Below the pieces are notes generated by a model. It ran no database searches, was not told where the DNA came from, and was given only the letters and a program-made list of their open reading frames with translations. Of a stretch of 10,864 nucleotides of DNA, positions 1 through 7,024 are shown one piece after another. Positions within the stretch are counted from its first letter, which is position 1. Every line of letters starts with the position of its first letter. Source of the DNA: Bacteroidota bacterium. GTDB taxonomy: Bacteria; Bacteroidota; Bacteroidia; Flavobacteriales_D; Crocinitomicaceae. The stretch covers positions 1 to 10,864 of the forward strand of contig VGMK01000059.1 of assembly GCA_016866375.1 (NCBI GenBank), read 5' to 3'. The position numbers and the translations under genes are program-made.

Positions 1-184
1 AAATTATTTCGTCAGAAAAAATATCAGCATCTCCTCCCGTATCTCCGGCATAGCTTGCTCCAGACAAATTCCAATTGGTTGTATTCACATTTGGAGAGCC
101 TGTTAACTCGGCAAAAACGAGTGTTTGGGCCAGATTTACGAGCGGAATTAACACGAAAATGACAGGTAAAAAATGTTTTTTCAT
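1..184 (-). CDS. Secreted protein, N-terminal fragment (runs off left edge)
   Basis: The first 61 codons of a gene whose remainder lies outside the window, read from an ATG at 182-184. The product opens with a clear Sec signal peptide: MKKH, a hydrophobic stretch (FLPVIFVLIPLV), then NLA|QT with likely cleavage after residue 19. The mature start is rich in Gly, Asn, Thr and Asp (ELTGSPNVNT, then SGASYAGDTGGDAD). From memory this resembles the beginning of secreted Bacteroidota proteins with a legume-lectin-like beta-sandwich, often exported by the type IX system through a C-terminal tail. The tail is not visible, so neither fold nor sorting can be shown. A Bacteroidota-type promoter lies just upstream at 209-239, so it is probably transcribed separately from the uup gene 130 bases away. 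The reading frame and signal peptide are secure; the family is a guess. Confidence 0.75.
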   Translation of the reverse strand, partial: MKKHFLPVIFVLIPLVNLAQTLVFAELTGSPNVNTTNWNLSGASYAGDTGGDADIFSDEII

Positions 185-208
185 AGGGCAGAAAAAGCTT
201 TTCAATCA

Positions 209-239
209 TAAAGATAAAAAAAGAGTATTCAAAAACAAA
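209..239 (-). promoter_or_regulatory. Bacteroidota-type promoter for the secreted-protein gene at 1-184
   Basis: On the minus strand TTTG (236-239) is followed by exactly 19 bases and then TATCTTTA (209-216). This matches the Bacteroidota -33/-7 consensus TTTG...TAnnTTTG except at the last base. Transcription would begin near position 202, giving a leader of about 18 bases before the ATG at 184. It lies in the 130-base gap downstream of the uup stop codon. No transcript data are available. Confidence 0.5.
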
Positions 240-314
240 CTGTTTTTAAAGAACTTGAAAAGGTTTGAAAATGTTTACAAACTCCATTCTACTATATTCT
301 TCACAATTGAGGGA

Positions 315-2177
315 TTACAAAAATTCGGCAAGAAATAACCATCTATTGGTTTTCTCTTCGATATCAGAAACAACTACCCCGAGTAAGGCTCCTTTTTGAA
401 TTAATTCTGTCCCTGATAATTTTCCGGAGGATAATTCCCGGGACAGTGAAATTTTCTGCACCTCCAGTTCTGTCAATTCATTTTCTAAATTGTTCAGTTC
501 TTCTTTTTCTTTAAAAGATAATTTTCGTTTGGGTTGACCCTCTCGCGTTGCTTCCTTTTCAGGCGTCGAAATTTTTTCTTCTTGCTGAAATTCACGTCTT
601 TCTGCTTGTTGTATCTTTCTGAAATCTGTATAATTTCCGAGAATATCGCGAACTTTCCCTTGTCCTTCAAAAATAAATAAATGATCTACCATTTTATCCA
701 TAAAATAGCGGTCATGGGATACCACAACCAGGCAACCTTGAAAATTGCGAAGGTATTCCTCTAGGACGCTCAAAACAAAAATATCCAGGTCGTTTGTGGG
801 CTCATCAAGTATCAAAAAATTAGGATTGCTCATCAAAACACGCAACAACTTGAGTCTTCTTTTTTCTCCTCCACTGAGTTTAGAAATAAATTGATAATGC
901 ATTTCTCTCGGGAATAGAAATCGTTCAAGAAGTTGGGCAGCAGAAAGTTGGCGACCTTTTTCTAAGGGAATAAATTCTGCAACTTCCTTAACTACGTCAA
1001 TTACCTTGAAATGGTCAGGTACTTTAATCAATTCCTGGCTGTAATAACCGAAAACAACGGTTTCTCCAATAACTGTTTTTCCTTTATCATGCGGCTCTTG
1101 ACCAAGTAAAATCCTCAAAAATGTTGATTTTCCAGTGCCATTATTTCCAACGATGCCGAGACGCTCTTTGCGTTGCACATTGTAGCTAAAATCAGAGAGT
1201 ATGATATTTTTTCCAAAGGATTTTCCAATTTTATGGAATTCAACAATTTTAGTTCCTAAACGTTCCATTTTCACAGGGAGGTCGAGTTCTTCTTCCGCAA
1301 TGCGTTGCTGAGCAATTTTTTTGACATCATTAAAAGCTTCAATCCTCGCTTTTTGTTTTGTTCCTCTTGCTTTTGGTTGCCTTCTTATCCAATCTAATTC
1401 TTTCCTGAAGGTGTTTTTTGCTTTTTCTATCGTAGATTGTAATTGTTCCTCTCGTTCTGCTTTTTTTTCCAAGTAATATGAGAAATTTCCTTTGTATTTA
1501 AATAGTGTTTCGTCTGATAACTCAAAGATAGTATCGCAAACTACCTCTAAAAAATAACGGTCGTGTGTGACCATTAGTAATGTTGACTTTGAGGTAGCCA
1601 AGTATTGCTCTAACCATTCAATCATATCCAAATCTAGGTGATTGGTTGGCTCGTCCAACAATAAAAATTCAGCTTCGGATAACAGTACTTTTGCCAAGGC
1701 AACACGCTTTCTCTGGCCGCCTGACAACGCACTTATTTTTTGTTGGAGATTGTCAAGTTTGAATACTGATAACAATTGTTTTACCTTGACTTCTAGATCC
1801 CAGGCATTATGAGATGAAATTTTTTCATAAAGTTGTTCTATACTTTTTTCATCACTAGCTAGGAGCGCGTCATTGTATGCTTTTACCAATTGAAACGAAG
1901 GTAGATCCTGATCGAAAATAGCATCAAGCACCGTTTGATTTTCATTCATCAGGTCTGTCTGTTCCATGAAAGCAACACGAATATCATTTCTGAAAACGAT
2001 ACGTCCGTTATCTACAGAATCCATACCCATCAGGCATTTCAAGAGGGTTGTTTTACCGGCACCATTTTTAGCCACGATGGCTACTTTTTGTCCTTGGTCG
2101 ACACCGAAAGTTAAATCACAAAAAATTCTTTTTTCACCAAATGTTTTTGTGAGTTGTTCGACTGATAGGTAATTCAT
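315..2177 (-). CDS. uup: ABC-F family ATP-binding protein, Uup type
   Basis: A 620-residue soluble protein with two ABC ATPase domains and no membrane segment, the hallmark of the ABC-F family, which acts on ribosomes or nucleic acid rather than in transport. Domain 1 has Walker A AKNGAGKT (36-43), signature LSGGQ (151-155), Walker B FLLLDEP (171-177) and H-loop His205. Domain 2 has GNNGTGKS (344-351), LSGGE (434-438), LILDEP (455-460) and His488. The linker between them (about 236-310) is charged and carries WIRRQPKARGTKQKAR, typical of Uup. The C-terminal 65 residues are a charged helical segment like the Uup coiled-coil DNA-binding domain. The first Walker A glycine is Ala36, a variant I recall from Bacteroidota homologues. 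Start ATG at 2175-2177, 29 bases after the upstream ligase-family gene, so it is likely the last gene of the aroC operon. Uup is linked to branched DNA intermediates and transposon precise excision in E. coli; the role here is inferred. Confidence 0.9.
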   Translation of the reverse strand: MNYLSVEQLTKTFGEKRIFCDLTFGVDQGQKVAIVAKNGAGKTTLLKCLMGMDSVDNGRIVFRNDIRVAFMEQTDLMNENQTVLDAIFDQDLPSFQLVKAYNDALLASDEKSIEQLYEKISSHNAWDLEVKVKQLLSVFKLDNLQQKISALSGGQRKRVALAKVLLSEAEFLLLDEPTNHLDLDMIEWLEQYLATSKSTLLMVTHDRYFLEVVCDTIFELSDETLFKYKGNFSYYLEKKAEREEQLQSTIEKAKNTFRKELDWIRRQPKARGTKQKARIEAFNDVKKIAQQRIAEEELDLPVKMERLGTKIVEFHKIGKSFGKNIILSDFSYNVQRKERLGIVGNNGTGKSTFLRILLGQEPHDKGKTVIGETVVFGYYSQELIKVPDHFKVIDVVKEVAEFIPLEKGRQLSAAQLLERFLFPREMHYQFISKLSGGEKRRLKLLRVLMSNPNFLILDEPTNDLDIFVLSVLEEYLRNFQGCLVVVSHDRYFMDKMVDHLFIFEGQGKVRDILGNYTDFRKIQQAERREFQQEEKISTPEKEATREGQPKRKLSFKEKEELNNLENELTELEVQKISLSRELSSGKLSGTELIQKGALLGVVVSDIEEKTNRWLFLAEFL

Positions 2178-2206
2178 TTTGATTTATTCAGTGAGCGAAG
2201 GTACGC

Positions 2207-3655
2207 TTATTTCAGTTGGGTTTTATCCATGTGAACTGAAAACAAGGAGTAGAAAAACACAAAAAAAGTTATGCCTGCTTGTGTTTCAAGGGTGTCTTCA
2301 AAAAGGAAGGTAATTAAGGCAACGAGGCCAAAACTGAGGGCCAGGAAATGACTTTTGTTAAAGGCTTGTTTCAAAAAATACCCTTGTATCCATAGGAAGC
2401 TAAGGAGTCCAATGATTCCAAACGAGAGCCAAAAAGTCAAGTAGGATTGATGCGCGTTTAAGCGTCTTTCCTGGGTTAGTTTACTATCTCGTTCGATGTA
2501 AGAGGCTTGTAAAGCATCTTTTACATCGCCGTTTCCCACCCCACCTATCGGCGATTTTTGTATTGTATACCACGCATTTGACCATAATTCAATCCGTTCC
2601 GTGAGCGGATGAGCGTTCGGATCTTGGGGGTTTTGAAGTTCGAAACGCATGGCAAATAATCGGGCAGGAATTCCACTTTGAGTTTCCCGAATGTCCGCAT
2701 AACCTGTCTCAATATTTTTAATGTCTTGATCACTCAGTTTATTTACACCTTCAGAATTAAGAGGCAATGATTTTGAGTGTAAGTAGCGAATCAGTGTATT
2801 TTTTAGTTGTTGTTTCTTCGCATCCAAACCATTATACGGGACGTCTGATTTAATTTTCCATGTACTTTCCATTTCCGATTGTGCAGCAGTTTCGGGGTTT
2901 GGATGAGTTAAGGGAAGTTGTAGGTAATAAATAAGGGCGAATGTTATTAATCCGGGGAGGATTAATAATGAATAAAACCAAACCCGGTAAGGGCGCAATT
3001 GAATAAGCGTGTAAATAAACAAAAAGATGATAAAACTTATAATTCCTGATAACACTTGACTGTAGTAGGAGTAGAACCCAAACCATGATATAAGGGAAAT
3101 CAGGAGGTAAAAATTCTTAGGTTTTCCCTTGATGAAATACAAGGCAACACCTGTTCCCAATCCAATGAGAATTCCAAATCGGATATGAGATTCAAAAAGA
3201 GACATACTGCGAATGTCAACCAAATTAAGTTCTTCTCTGAAGAAATAAAATGCGGTAAAATTAACCAATGAACTGATGCCTAGGGCTGCTAAAAACAAGT
3301 ATAACAAACGATTTATTTTGATTTGGCTCCAATCGTTGCGGTGAAGAACAATAATTGGAATAATGACAAGTGAACTTTTTTGCCGAACGTCGTTCCATCC
3401 GTAAGCTAAATTTTCAGACCAAAGCAATCCCAAAAGGTGCAAGGTGTAAAATCCAAAAAGTAATTGAAAATATGGGTTTTTGAAAAGTCTCTTGGTAGAG
3501 GAAATGACTTCACCGCTCGTGAAAAATGAAATCCCACCAATGAGTAAGCCCATCGACATTAGGAATTTACTGCAGCAAACGCCTACGATCAGAAAAGCAC
3601 ATGCAATGAATTGCAAGTTACTTGACCAATTTCTACCAAACTGCAAAGAGGGCAT
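2207..3655 (-). CDS. O-antigen ligase / Wzy-like polymerase family membrane protein
   Basis: A 482-residue polytopic inner-membrane protein with about ten hydrophobic segments, roughly at 15-47, 62-80, 95-105, 117-137, 158-174, 182-200, 202-219, 226-246, 405-426 and 436-474. Between the last two groups lies a long hydrophilic segment (about 250-400), expected to be the periplasmic catalytic loop. It ends in the family pattern: ERIELWSNAW (353-362), SPIGGVGNGD (368-377), then NAHQSYLTFW (400-409) with the conserved His402 and FGIIG (412-416). WSENLAYGW (79-87) also fits the family. Members ligate or polymerise lipid-linked glycans (O-antigen, capsule or similar); sequence alone does not separate ligase from polymerase. 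No glycosyltransferase genes are adjacent, which is unusual for a dedicated O-antigen locus. The start is the ATG at 3653-3655, 34 bases after the DUF4293 gene, so it is probably co-transcribed with it. Confidence 0.8.
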   Translation of the reverse strand: MPSLQFGRNWSSNLQFIACAFLIVGVCCSKFLMSMGLLIGGISFFTSGEVISSTKRLFKNPYFQLLFGFYTLHLLGLLWSENLAYGWNDVRQKSSLVIIPIIVLHRNDWSQIKINRLLYLFLAALGISSLVNFTAFYFFREELNLVDIRSMSLFESHIRFGILIGLGTGVALYFIKGKPKNFYLLISLISWFGFYSYYSQVLSGIISFIIFLFIYTLIQLRPYRVWFYSLLILPGLITFALIYYLQLPLTHPNPETAAQSEMESTWKIKSDVPYNGLDAKKQQLKNTLIRYLHSKSLPLNSEGVNKLSDQDIKNIETGYADIRETQSGIPARLFAMRFELQNPQDPNAHPLTERIELWSNAWYTIQKSPIGGVGNGDVKDALQASYIERDSKLTQERRLNAHQSYLTFWLSFGIIGLLSFLWIQGYFLKQAFNKSHFLALSFGLVALITFLFEDTLETQAGITFFVFFYSLFSVHMDKTQLK

Positions 3656-3689
3656 ACTGAAAAAACGCTCAGAATTAAAAATTATTTAA

Positions 3690-4169
3690 TTAGCGCAAAC
3701 GATTTAGTGAGTCAAGAAGTTTTTTATCGCGTTTTATACCTAGCTGTGCTAGAAAACAGAACGGAAATCCCACGACAAGAATAGAAAATCCTGGACCAAG
3801 TTCACGTGTGCAATGTCCTTCATAGAAATATTGGTTTCCGGTTACTCCGAAGATTACAACTGCAATTACTAAAGCCAAATAAAAAAAGGAAACATATCGT
3901 GCTAATTTCAATTGCTTGTTCAGTTTCTTGTATGACATGGTCACGTAAAAAATGAGGAGAACCATCAAAATTCCAACAATATAAAATGGTTTAGATTGAC
4001 TGGTGAGTATTTTACCACTTTCATCGTTTACAGCCTCATGAAAACCAAAAGCATTCAGGGCGAAATAGCTTTTTTCAGTGGAAAATCTGTAAATATCTTG
4101 ACCCGTTAGGCAAACTCCAAGTAAAATCATAGCTACGAGGTAGTATAAGGATTGAACGCGTTGTATCAT
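3690..4169 (-). CDS. DUF4293 family four-helix membrane protein
   Basis: A 159-residue protein with four predicted transmembrane helices (about 7-24, 62-79, 93-111 and 127-143). A soluble loop of about 37 residues lies between helices 1 and 2, and the C-terminal tail is basic. The opening MIQRVQSLYYL and the ending DSLNRLR match the ends I remember for DUF4293, a Bacteroidota-specific family of unknown function whose members start MIQRxQ and end near RLR. The start ATG at 4167-4169 is therefore well supported. It begins 9 bases after the aroC stop codon and ends 34 bases before the ligase-family gene, so it sits inside the same operon. No catalytic motif is visible. The family assignment is by recognition; no function can be given. 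Confidence 0.8.
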   Translation of the reverse strand: MIQRVQSLYYLVAMILLGVCLTGQDIYRFSTEKSYFALNAFGFHEAVNDESGKILTSQSKPFYIVGILMVLLIFYVTMSYKKLNKQLKLARYVSFFYLALVIAVVIFGVTGNQYFYEGHCTRELGPGFSILVVGFPFCFLAQLGIKRDKKLLDSLNRLR

Positions 4170-4178
4170 AAGTGTTTT

Positions 4179-5246
4179 TTACAAAGTTACAGACTTATTT
4201 CGTAAGTAAAAGTCGAGAATGACAATCGCCGCCATGGCTTCAACGATTGGAACAGCTCTCGGAACTACACAAGGATCATGTCGGCCTTCAGGTTGAATTA
4301 CCACCTTTTCTCCATTTTCATTGATAGTTTCTTGTGGTTGAAGAAGGGTAGAGACTGGTTTAAAGGCTACCTTAAAATGTATGGGCATCCCATTGGATAT
4401 TCCCCCTTGAATTCCTCCCGAATTATTGGTTTTTGTGGTGCTCAATGAGGTAAATTCATCGTTCATTTCACTTCCTTTTTTTTCAGCTGAGCGAAACCCA
4501 CTTCCTATTTCAAATCCTTTTGTGGCATTGATGGATAACATGGCCTTGCCTAGTTCGGCATGTAACTTATCAAAAACCGGCTCACCGAGTCCTGCCGGCA
4601 CACCTTCAATGATGGTTTGAACGATCCCTCCAATAGTGTCACCTTCTTTTTTGACGGCAAGAATAAGTTCCTCCATTTTTTTTGAAACTTGGGGTTCAGG
4701 ACAACGAATAGGTGAGGACTCAATTAGTTCCTGATTGAAAAATGAAGTATCATCTAGTTCAATAGAACCAATTTTGCAAATGTAAGTCGAGAAACGGATT
4801 CCTAATGTGGATAAAATCTGTTTTGCAATGGACCCGGCAACAACCCGACAAGCGGTTTCACGCGCACTGCTTCTTCCTCCGCCTCGAGGATCGCGAATCC
4901 CATATTTTTTAGTGTAGGTAAAATCAGCGTGCGAGGGCCTAAATGCTGATGAAATATTCTCATAATCTTGGCTTCTTGAATCTTTATTCACAATAAAGAA
5001 ACCAATAGGGGTTCCCAGTGTTTTTCCTTCAAAAATTCCGGATAAAATTTCTAGTTTATCATCTTCTTTTCTCGCTGTAGTGAATTCCGATTGTCCTGGT
5101 TTTCTTTTATTTAAATCATCTTGAATTCTTGCGATGTCGATTTCAAGCCCGGCAGGGATACCATCAATGATTCCTCCGATACCTGTACCGTGCGACTCCC
5201 CAAAGGTGGTTATTCTGAAAATATTACCATACGTTGATCCTGCCAT
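4179..5246 (-). CDS. aroC: Chorismate synthase
   Basis: Converts 5-enolpyruvylshikimate 3-phosphate to chorismate, the last shikimate-pathway step, using reduced FMN in the cytoplasm. From the chosen start the protein has 355 residues, the usual length. Visible motifs are FGESHG (15-20, His19), RPSHADFTYTKKYG (103-116, His106), DPRGGGRSSARET (119-131) and the C-terminal RHDPCVVPRAVPIVEAM (322-338); all active-site positions look intact. An in-frame ATG exists at 5262-5264, adding MTYFCY. I prefer the ATG at 5244-5246 because family members begin MAGNTFG or similar (here MAGSTYGN), and because a perfect TAnnTTTG promoter box (5251-5258) would lie inside the longer reading frame. It is the first gene of the minus-strand run and is divergent to the lipoprotein gene at 5339. 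Confidence 0.95.
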   Translation of the reverse strand: MAGSTYGNIFRITTFGESHGTGIGGIIDGIPAGLEIDIARIQDDLNKRKPGQSEFTTARKEDDKLEILSGIFEGKTLGTPIGFFIVNKDSRSQDYENISSAFRPSHADFTYTKKYGIRDPRGGGRSSARETACRVVAGSIAKQILSTLGIRFSTYICKIGSIELDDTSFFNQELIESSPIRCPEPQVSKKMEELILAVKKEGDTIGGIVQTIIEGVPAGLGEPVFDKLHAELGKAMLSINATKGFEIGSGFRSAEKKGSEMNDEFTSLSTTKTNNSGGIQGGISNGMPIHFKVAFKPVSTLLQPQETINENGEKVVIQPEGRHDPCVVPRAVPIVEAMAAIVILDFYLRNKSVTL

Positions 5247-5250
5247 GTAG

Positions 5251-5258
5251 CAAAAGTA
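5251..5258 (-). promoter_or_regulatory. Candidate -7 box for aroC, adjacent to its start codon
   Basis: The minus strand reads TACTTTTG, a perfect match to the Bacteroidota -7 consensus TAnnTTTG, four bases before the aroC ATG at 5246. The transcript would begin at or next to the ATG, implying a leaderless or nearly leaderless mRNA. No matching TTTG lies about 19 bases upstream, so the box stands alone and may be chance. Confidence 0.4.
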
Positions 5259-5307
5259 CGTCATTCGCGAAAAAAATGATAGTTTTGAACTCGAATAATT
5301 CTGAAGA

Positions 5308-5336
5308 TTGACATGAATTTAACTTTTCTATCTTGC
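5308..5336 (+). promoter_or_regulatory. Candidate promoter for the lipoprotein/hydrolase pair
   Basis: TTG at 5308-5310 is followed by 18 bases and TATCTTGC (5329-5336). This is an imperfect Bacteroidota -33/-7 pair, since the second element lacks one T of TAnnTTTG. Transcription would start near 5340, almost on the GTG start codon at 5339. The match is weak, but the spacing and position are right, and it lies in the short divergent gap facing aroC. Confidence 0.3.
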
Positions 5337-5338
5337 AC

Positions 5339-6043
5339 GTGAACTCATTTAAAATAATTCTCATTCTCAATGTGTTAATTTTCTCGTTTGGATGTGCTCC
5401 TACACGCTATGTGAAACCATTGGAGAGAGGCGAACATTCTGTAAATGCACATTTCGGGGGACCTGTTTCGAAGGTTCCGGGAATGGGCACAATTCCCCTC
5501 CCATTTTCGAGCATTGGGTATGGTTACGGTTTAAGCGAGGATTTGACTGTTTCCGGAAATATGTACGCGACGTCATTGCTCTTTGGTGTTGGTCAAGTTG
5601 ATGTTAGCGCATGTTATCAACCCTGGAAAAAAGATAGAATGGGAATCACGCTCAGTCCTGCATTGAATATTCTAGTAGATTTTTACACAGGTGCCAATCG
5701 CCTATGGCCACAGCTAGATGCTAATTATTATTTTGATTATAGCATTTATCGATCACGTGCGGTAGAAGGGAGAAATCCAAAACGAATCAATACTGTTTAC
5801 GCTGGAATTTCCAATTGGTTTGATCCCTATTTAACAGAATCTCAAGGTAGAAAAAACGAACAATTCTGGATTCCAAGTTTGCAATTCGGGCACCAATGGG
5901 AGAGAAGGCATTGGGATTATCAATTAGAAATGAAAATTTTAGCACCGATTTATTCAAATGAAAATATCGTTGTGGATTATCCAAGCTTATTGGGCAACTA
6001 TGGTGCTCTCGGGGCTTATTTTGGTGTTCATTACAAATTTTAA
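5339..6043 (+). CDS. Putative outer-membrane lipoprotein with beta-barrel-like body
   Basis: From a GTG start the product has 234 residues. The N-terminus is a lipoprotein signal peptide: MNSFK, hydrophobic IILILNVLIF, then SFGC with the lipid-anchored Cys at 19. The mature part is rich in Gly, Tyr and aromatic residues arranged as alternating beta-strands (for example SIGYGYGLS at 58-66, LTVSGNMYATSLLFG at 69-83, VYAGISNWF at 153-161). It ends in an amphipathic strand GAYFGVHYKF with a terminal Phe, as in outer-membrane barrels. No enzyme motif is seen and I do not recognise a named family. No in-frame ATG is available: the choices are GTG at 5339 or TTG at 5333 (two residues longer). It ends four bases before the hydrolase lipoprotein gene, so the two are almost certainly one transcript. 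Confidence 0.75.
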   Translation: MNSFKIILILNVLIFSFGCAPTRYVKPLERGEHSVNAHFGGPVSKVPGMGTIPLPFSSIGYGYGLSEDLTVSGNMYATSLLFGVGQVDVSACYQPWKKDRMGITLSPALNILVDFYTGANRLWPQLDANYYFDYSIYRSRAVEGRNPKRINTVYAGISNWFDPYLTESQGRKNEQFWIPSLQFGHQWERRHWDYQLEMKILAPIYSNENIVVDYPSLLGNYGALGAYFGVHYKF

Positions 6044-6047
6044 GAAG

Positions 6048-6938
6048 ATGAAGAAATTATTTTTTTTAGCCTTAATAGTGCTCTTGGTTGTATCCTGTCG
6101 CAAACGAATGGATAGTTTTTTATTTAATCCATCACCTCTTGAAACATATCTCTTAGATGCATACCAAGGTGAGACTAGTTTGGATCTTTCAGGTCAATAC
6201 GCAGTTCCAAATTCTATGATCCATCGTGTTGAATTTCCAATAATCGACAACGGTGAGACTATTATGATTCAGGGAATTTATGTTGGAGACACATCCTCCA
6301 TTGCGAGCGACACTGTTCTCTTGTATTGTCATGGAAACAAGGATCACATGGACTTTTATTGGCCTAGACAGAAATTATATGCCCACATGGGAGGTTTGGG
6401 AAGATATGGAGTTTTGATGTTTGATTATCCAGGATATGGAGCAACCAAAGGCTCTCCGACAGAAGAAAATATGTACGCTTCCACACGTTCGGCACTTCAA
6501 TGGCTTAAAGAAAAAGGATTAACCAGCAATCGATTGATGATGATGGGATTTTCTCTCGGCTCGGCTCCGGTTTGTGAGGTTGCAGGGCATGAAGGTGAAT
6601 ATCCTTTAGCTCCATCAAAAATAATTTTGGAGGCGCCTTTTGCATCTGCAGAAATTTTGATACAAGATGGAGGATTGTTATCCATGCCTGGAAGTTTTTT
6701 AGTTGACCTTAAAATCGATAACGCTACTGAAATAAAGAAAGTGAACGTTCCGCTTTTATGGATTCATGGTGAAGATGATTCCTTCCTCACTGTAGCGCAT
6801 CATGGGCAATTGGTCTACGACAATAAACCAGGTGCAAAGGAAAAGGTATTAATACCCGGAGGAGAACATGAAACCACGCCTTTCGTGATGGGATATCAAG
6901 CATACATAGATCGCATCGCTGCTTTTATTGGACAATAA
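6048..6938 (+). CDS. Alpha/beta hydrolase lipoprotein
   Basis: A 296-residue serine hydrolase, probably anchored by lipid outside the cytoplasm: MKKLFFLALIVLLVVSC gives a lipobox with Cys17. Fold landmarks are the oxyanion-region YCHGN (93-97), FDYPGYG (125-131), the nucleophile elbow GFSLG (167-171, Ser169), HGEDD (240-244, Asp244 the likely acid) and GGEHE (271-275, His274). The triad Ser-Asp-His is thus complete and in family order. FDYPGYG and the overall layout resemble BEM46/ABHD13-type hydrolases; the substrate (ester, thioester or peptide) cannot be told. The frame is open back to 5958, but that region overlaps the previous gene. The ATG at 6048 gives a proper signal peptide and follows the upstream TAA (6041-6043) by four bases, so it is the clear start. 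Confidence 0.88.
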   Translation: MKKLFFLALIVLLVVSCRKRMDSFLFNPSPLETYLLDAYQGETSLDLSGQYAVPNSMIHRVEFPIIDNGETIMIQGIYVGDTSSIASDTVLLYCHGNKDHMDFYWPRQKLYAHMGGLGRYGVLMFDYPGYGATKGSPTEENMYASTRSALQWLKEKGLTSNRLMMMGFSLGSAPVCEVAGHEGEYPLAPSKIILEAPFASAEILIQDGGLLSMPGSFLVDLKIDNATEIKKVNVPLLWIHGEDDSFLTVAHHGQLVYDNKPGAKEKVLIPGGEHETTPFVMGYQAYIDRIAAFIGQ

Positions 6939-7024
6939 ACTTTCTTCTTAATTTTTGAAATTGTTACTTTTTGAAAACTTGTCGTTTGTTAGATGTTGTT
7001 TAACATTCTCCAAATATTCTCTCC

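Noticed and set aside
24..209. Minus-strand open frame starting MIEKLFLPYEKTFF
   Set aside because: It overlaps in another frame the better reading frame from 184, which has a clean signal peptide and continues to the window edge. Its ATG also overlaps the -7 box.
75..338. Plus-strand open frame of 87 codons
   Set aside because: It lies opposite the secreted-protein gene, its promoter and the end of uup. Its translation is Lys/Phe-rich low-complexity sequence with no recognisable domain.
1966..2172. Plus-strand open frame opposite the N-terminus of uup
   Set aside because: It is the antisense shadow of a strongly conserved Walker A region; no independent evidence supports it.
2196..2203. 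TACCTTCG box on the minus strand ahead of uup
   Set aside because: It matches most of the -7 consensus but has no -33 partner, and uup lies close behind the upstream gene, so read-through is the simpler explanation.
5787..5984. Minus-strand open frame within the barrel-like lipoprotein gene
   Set aside because: Antisense to a convincing lipoprotein gene, with no domain, no signal peptide and no start context.
5958..6047. Upstream extension of the hydrolase to the ATG at 5958
   Set aside because: It would overlap the previous gene by 86 bases and bury the lipoprotein signal peptide that begins at the ATG at 6048.
6939..7024. Promoter for the vWA gene, such as TACTTTTTG at 6965-6973
   Set aside because: The box has one base too many between TA and TTTG and no TTTG at the right distance upstream. 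Other combinations in the gap match worse.
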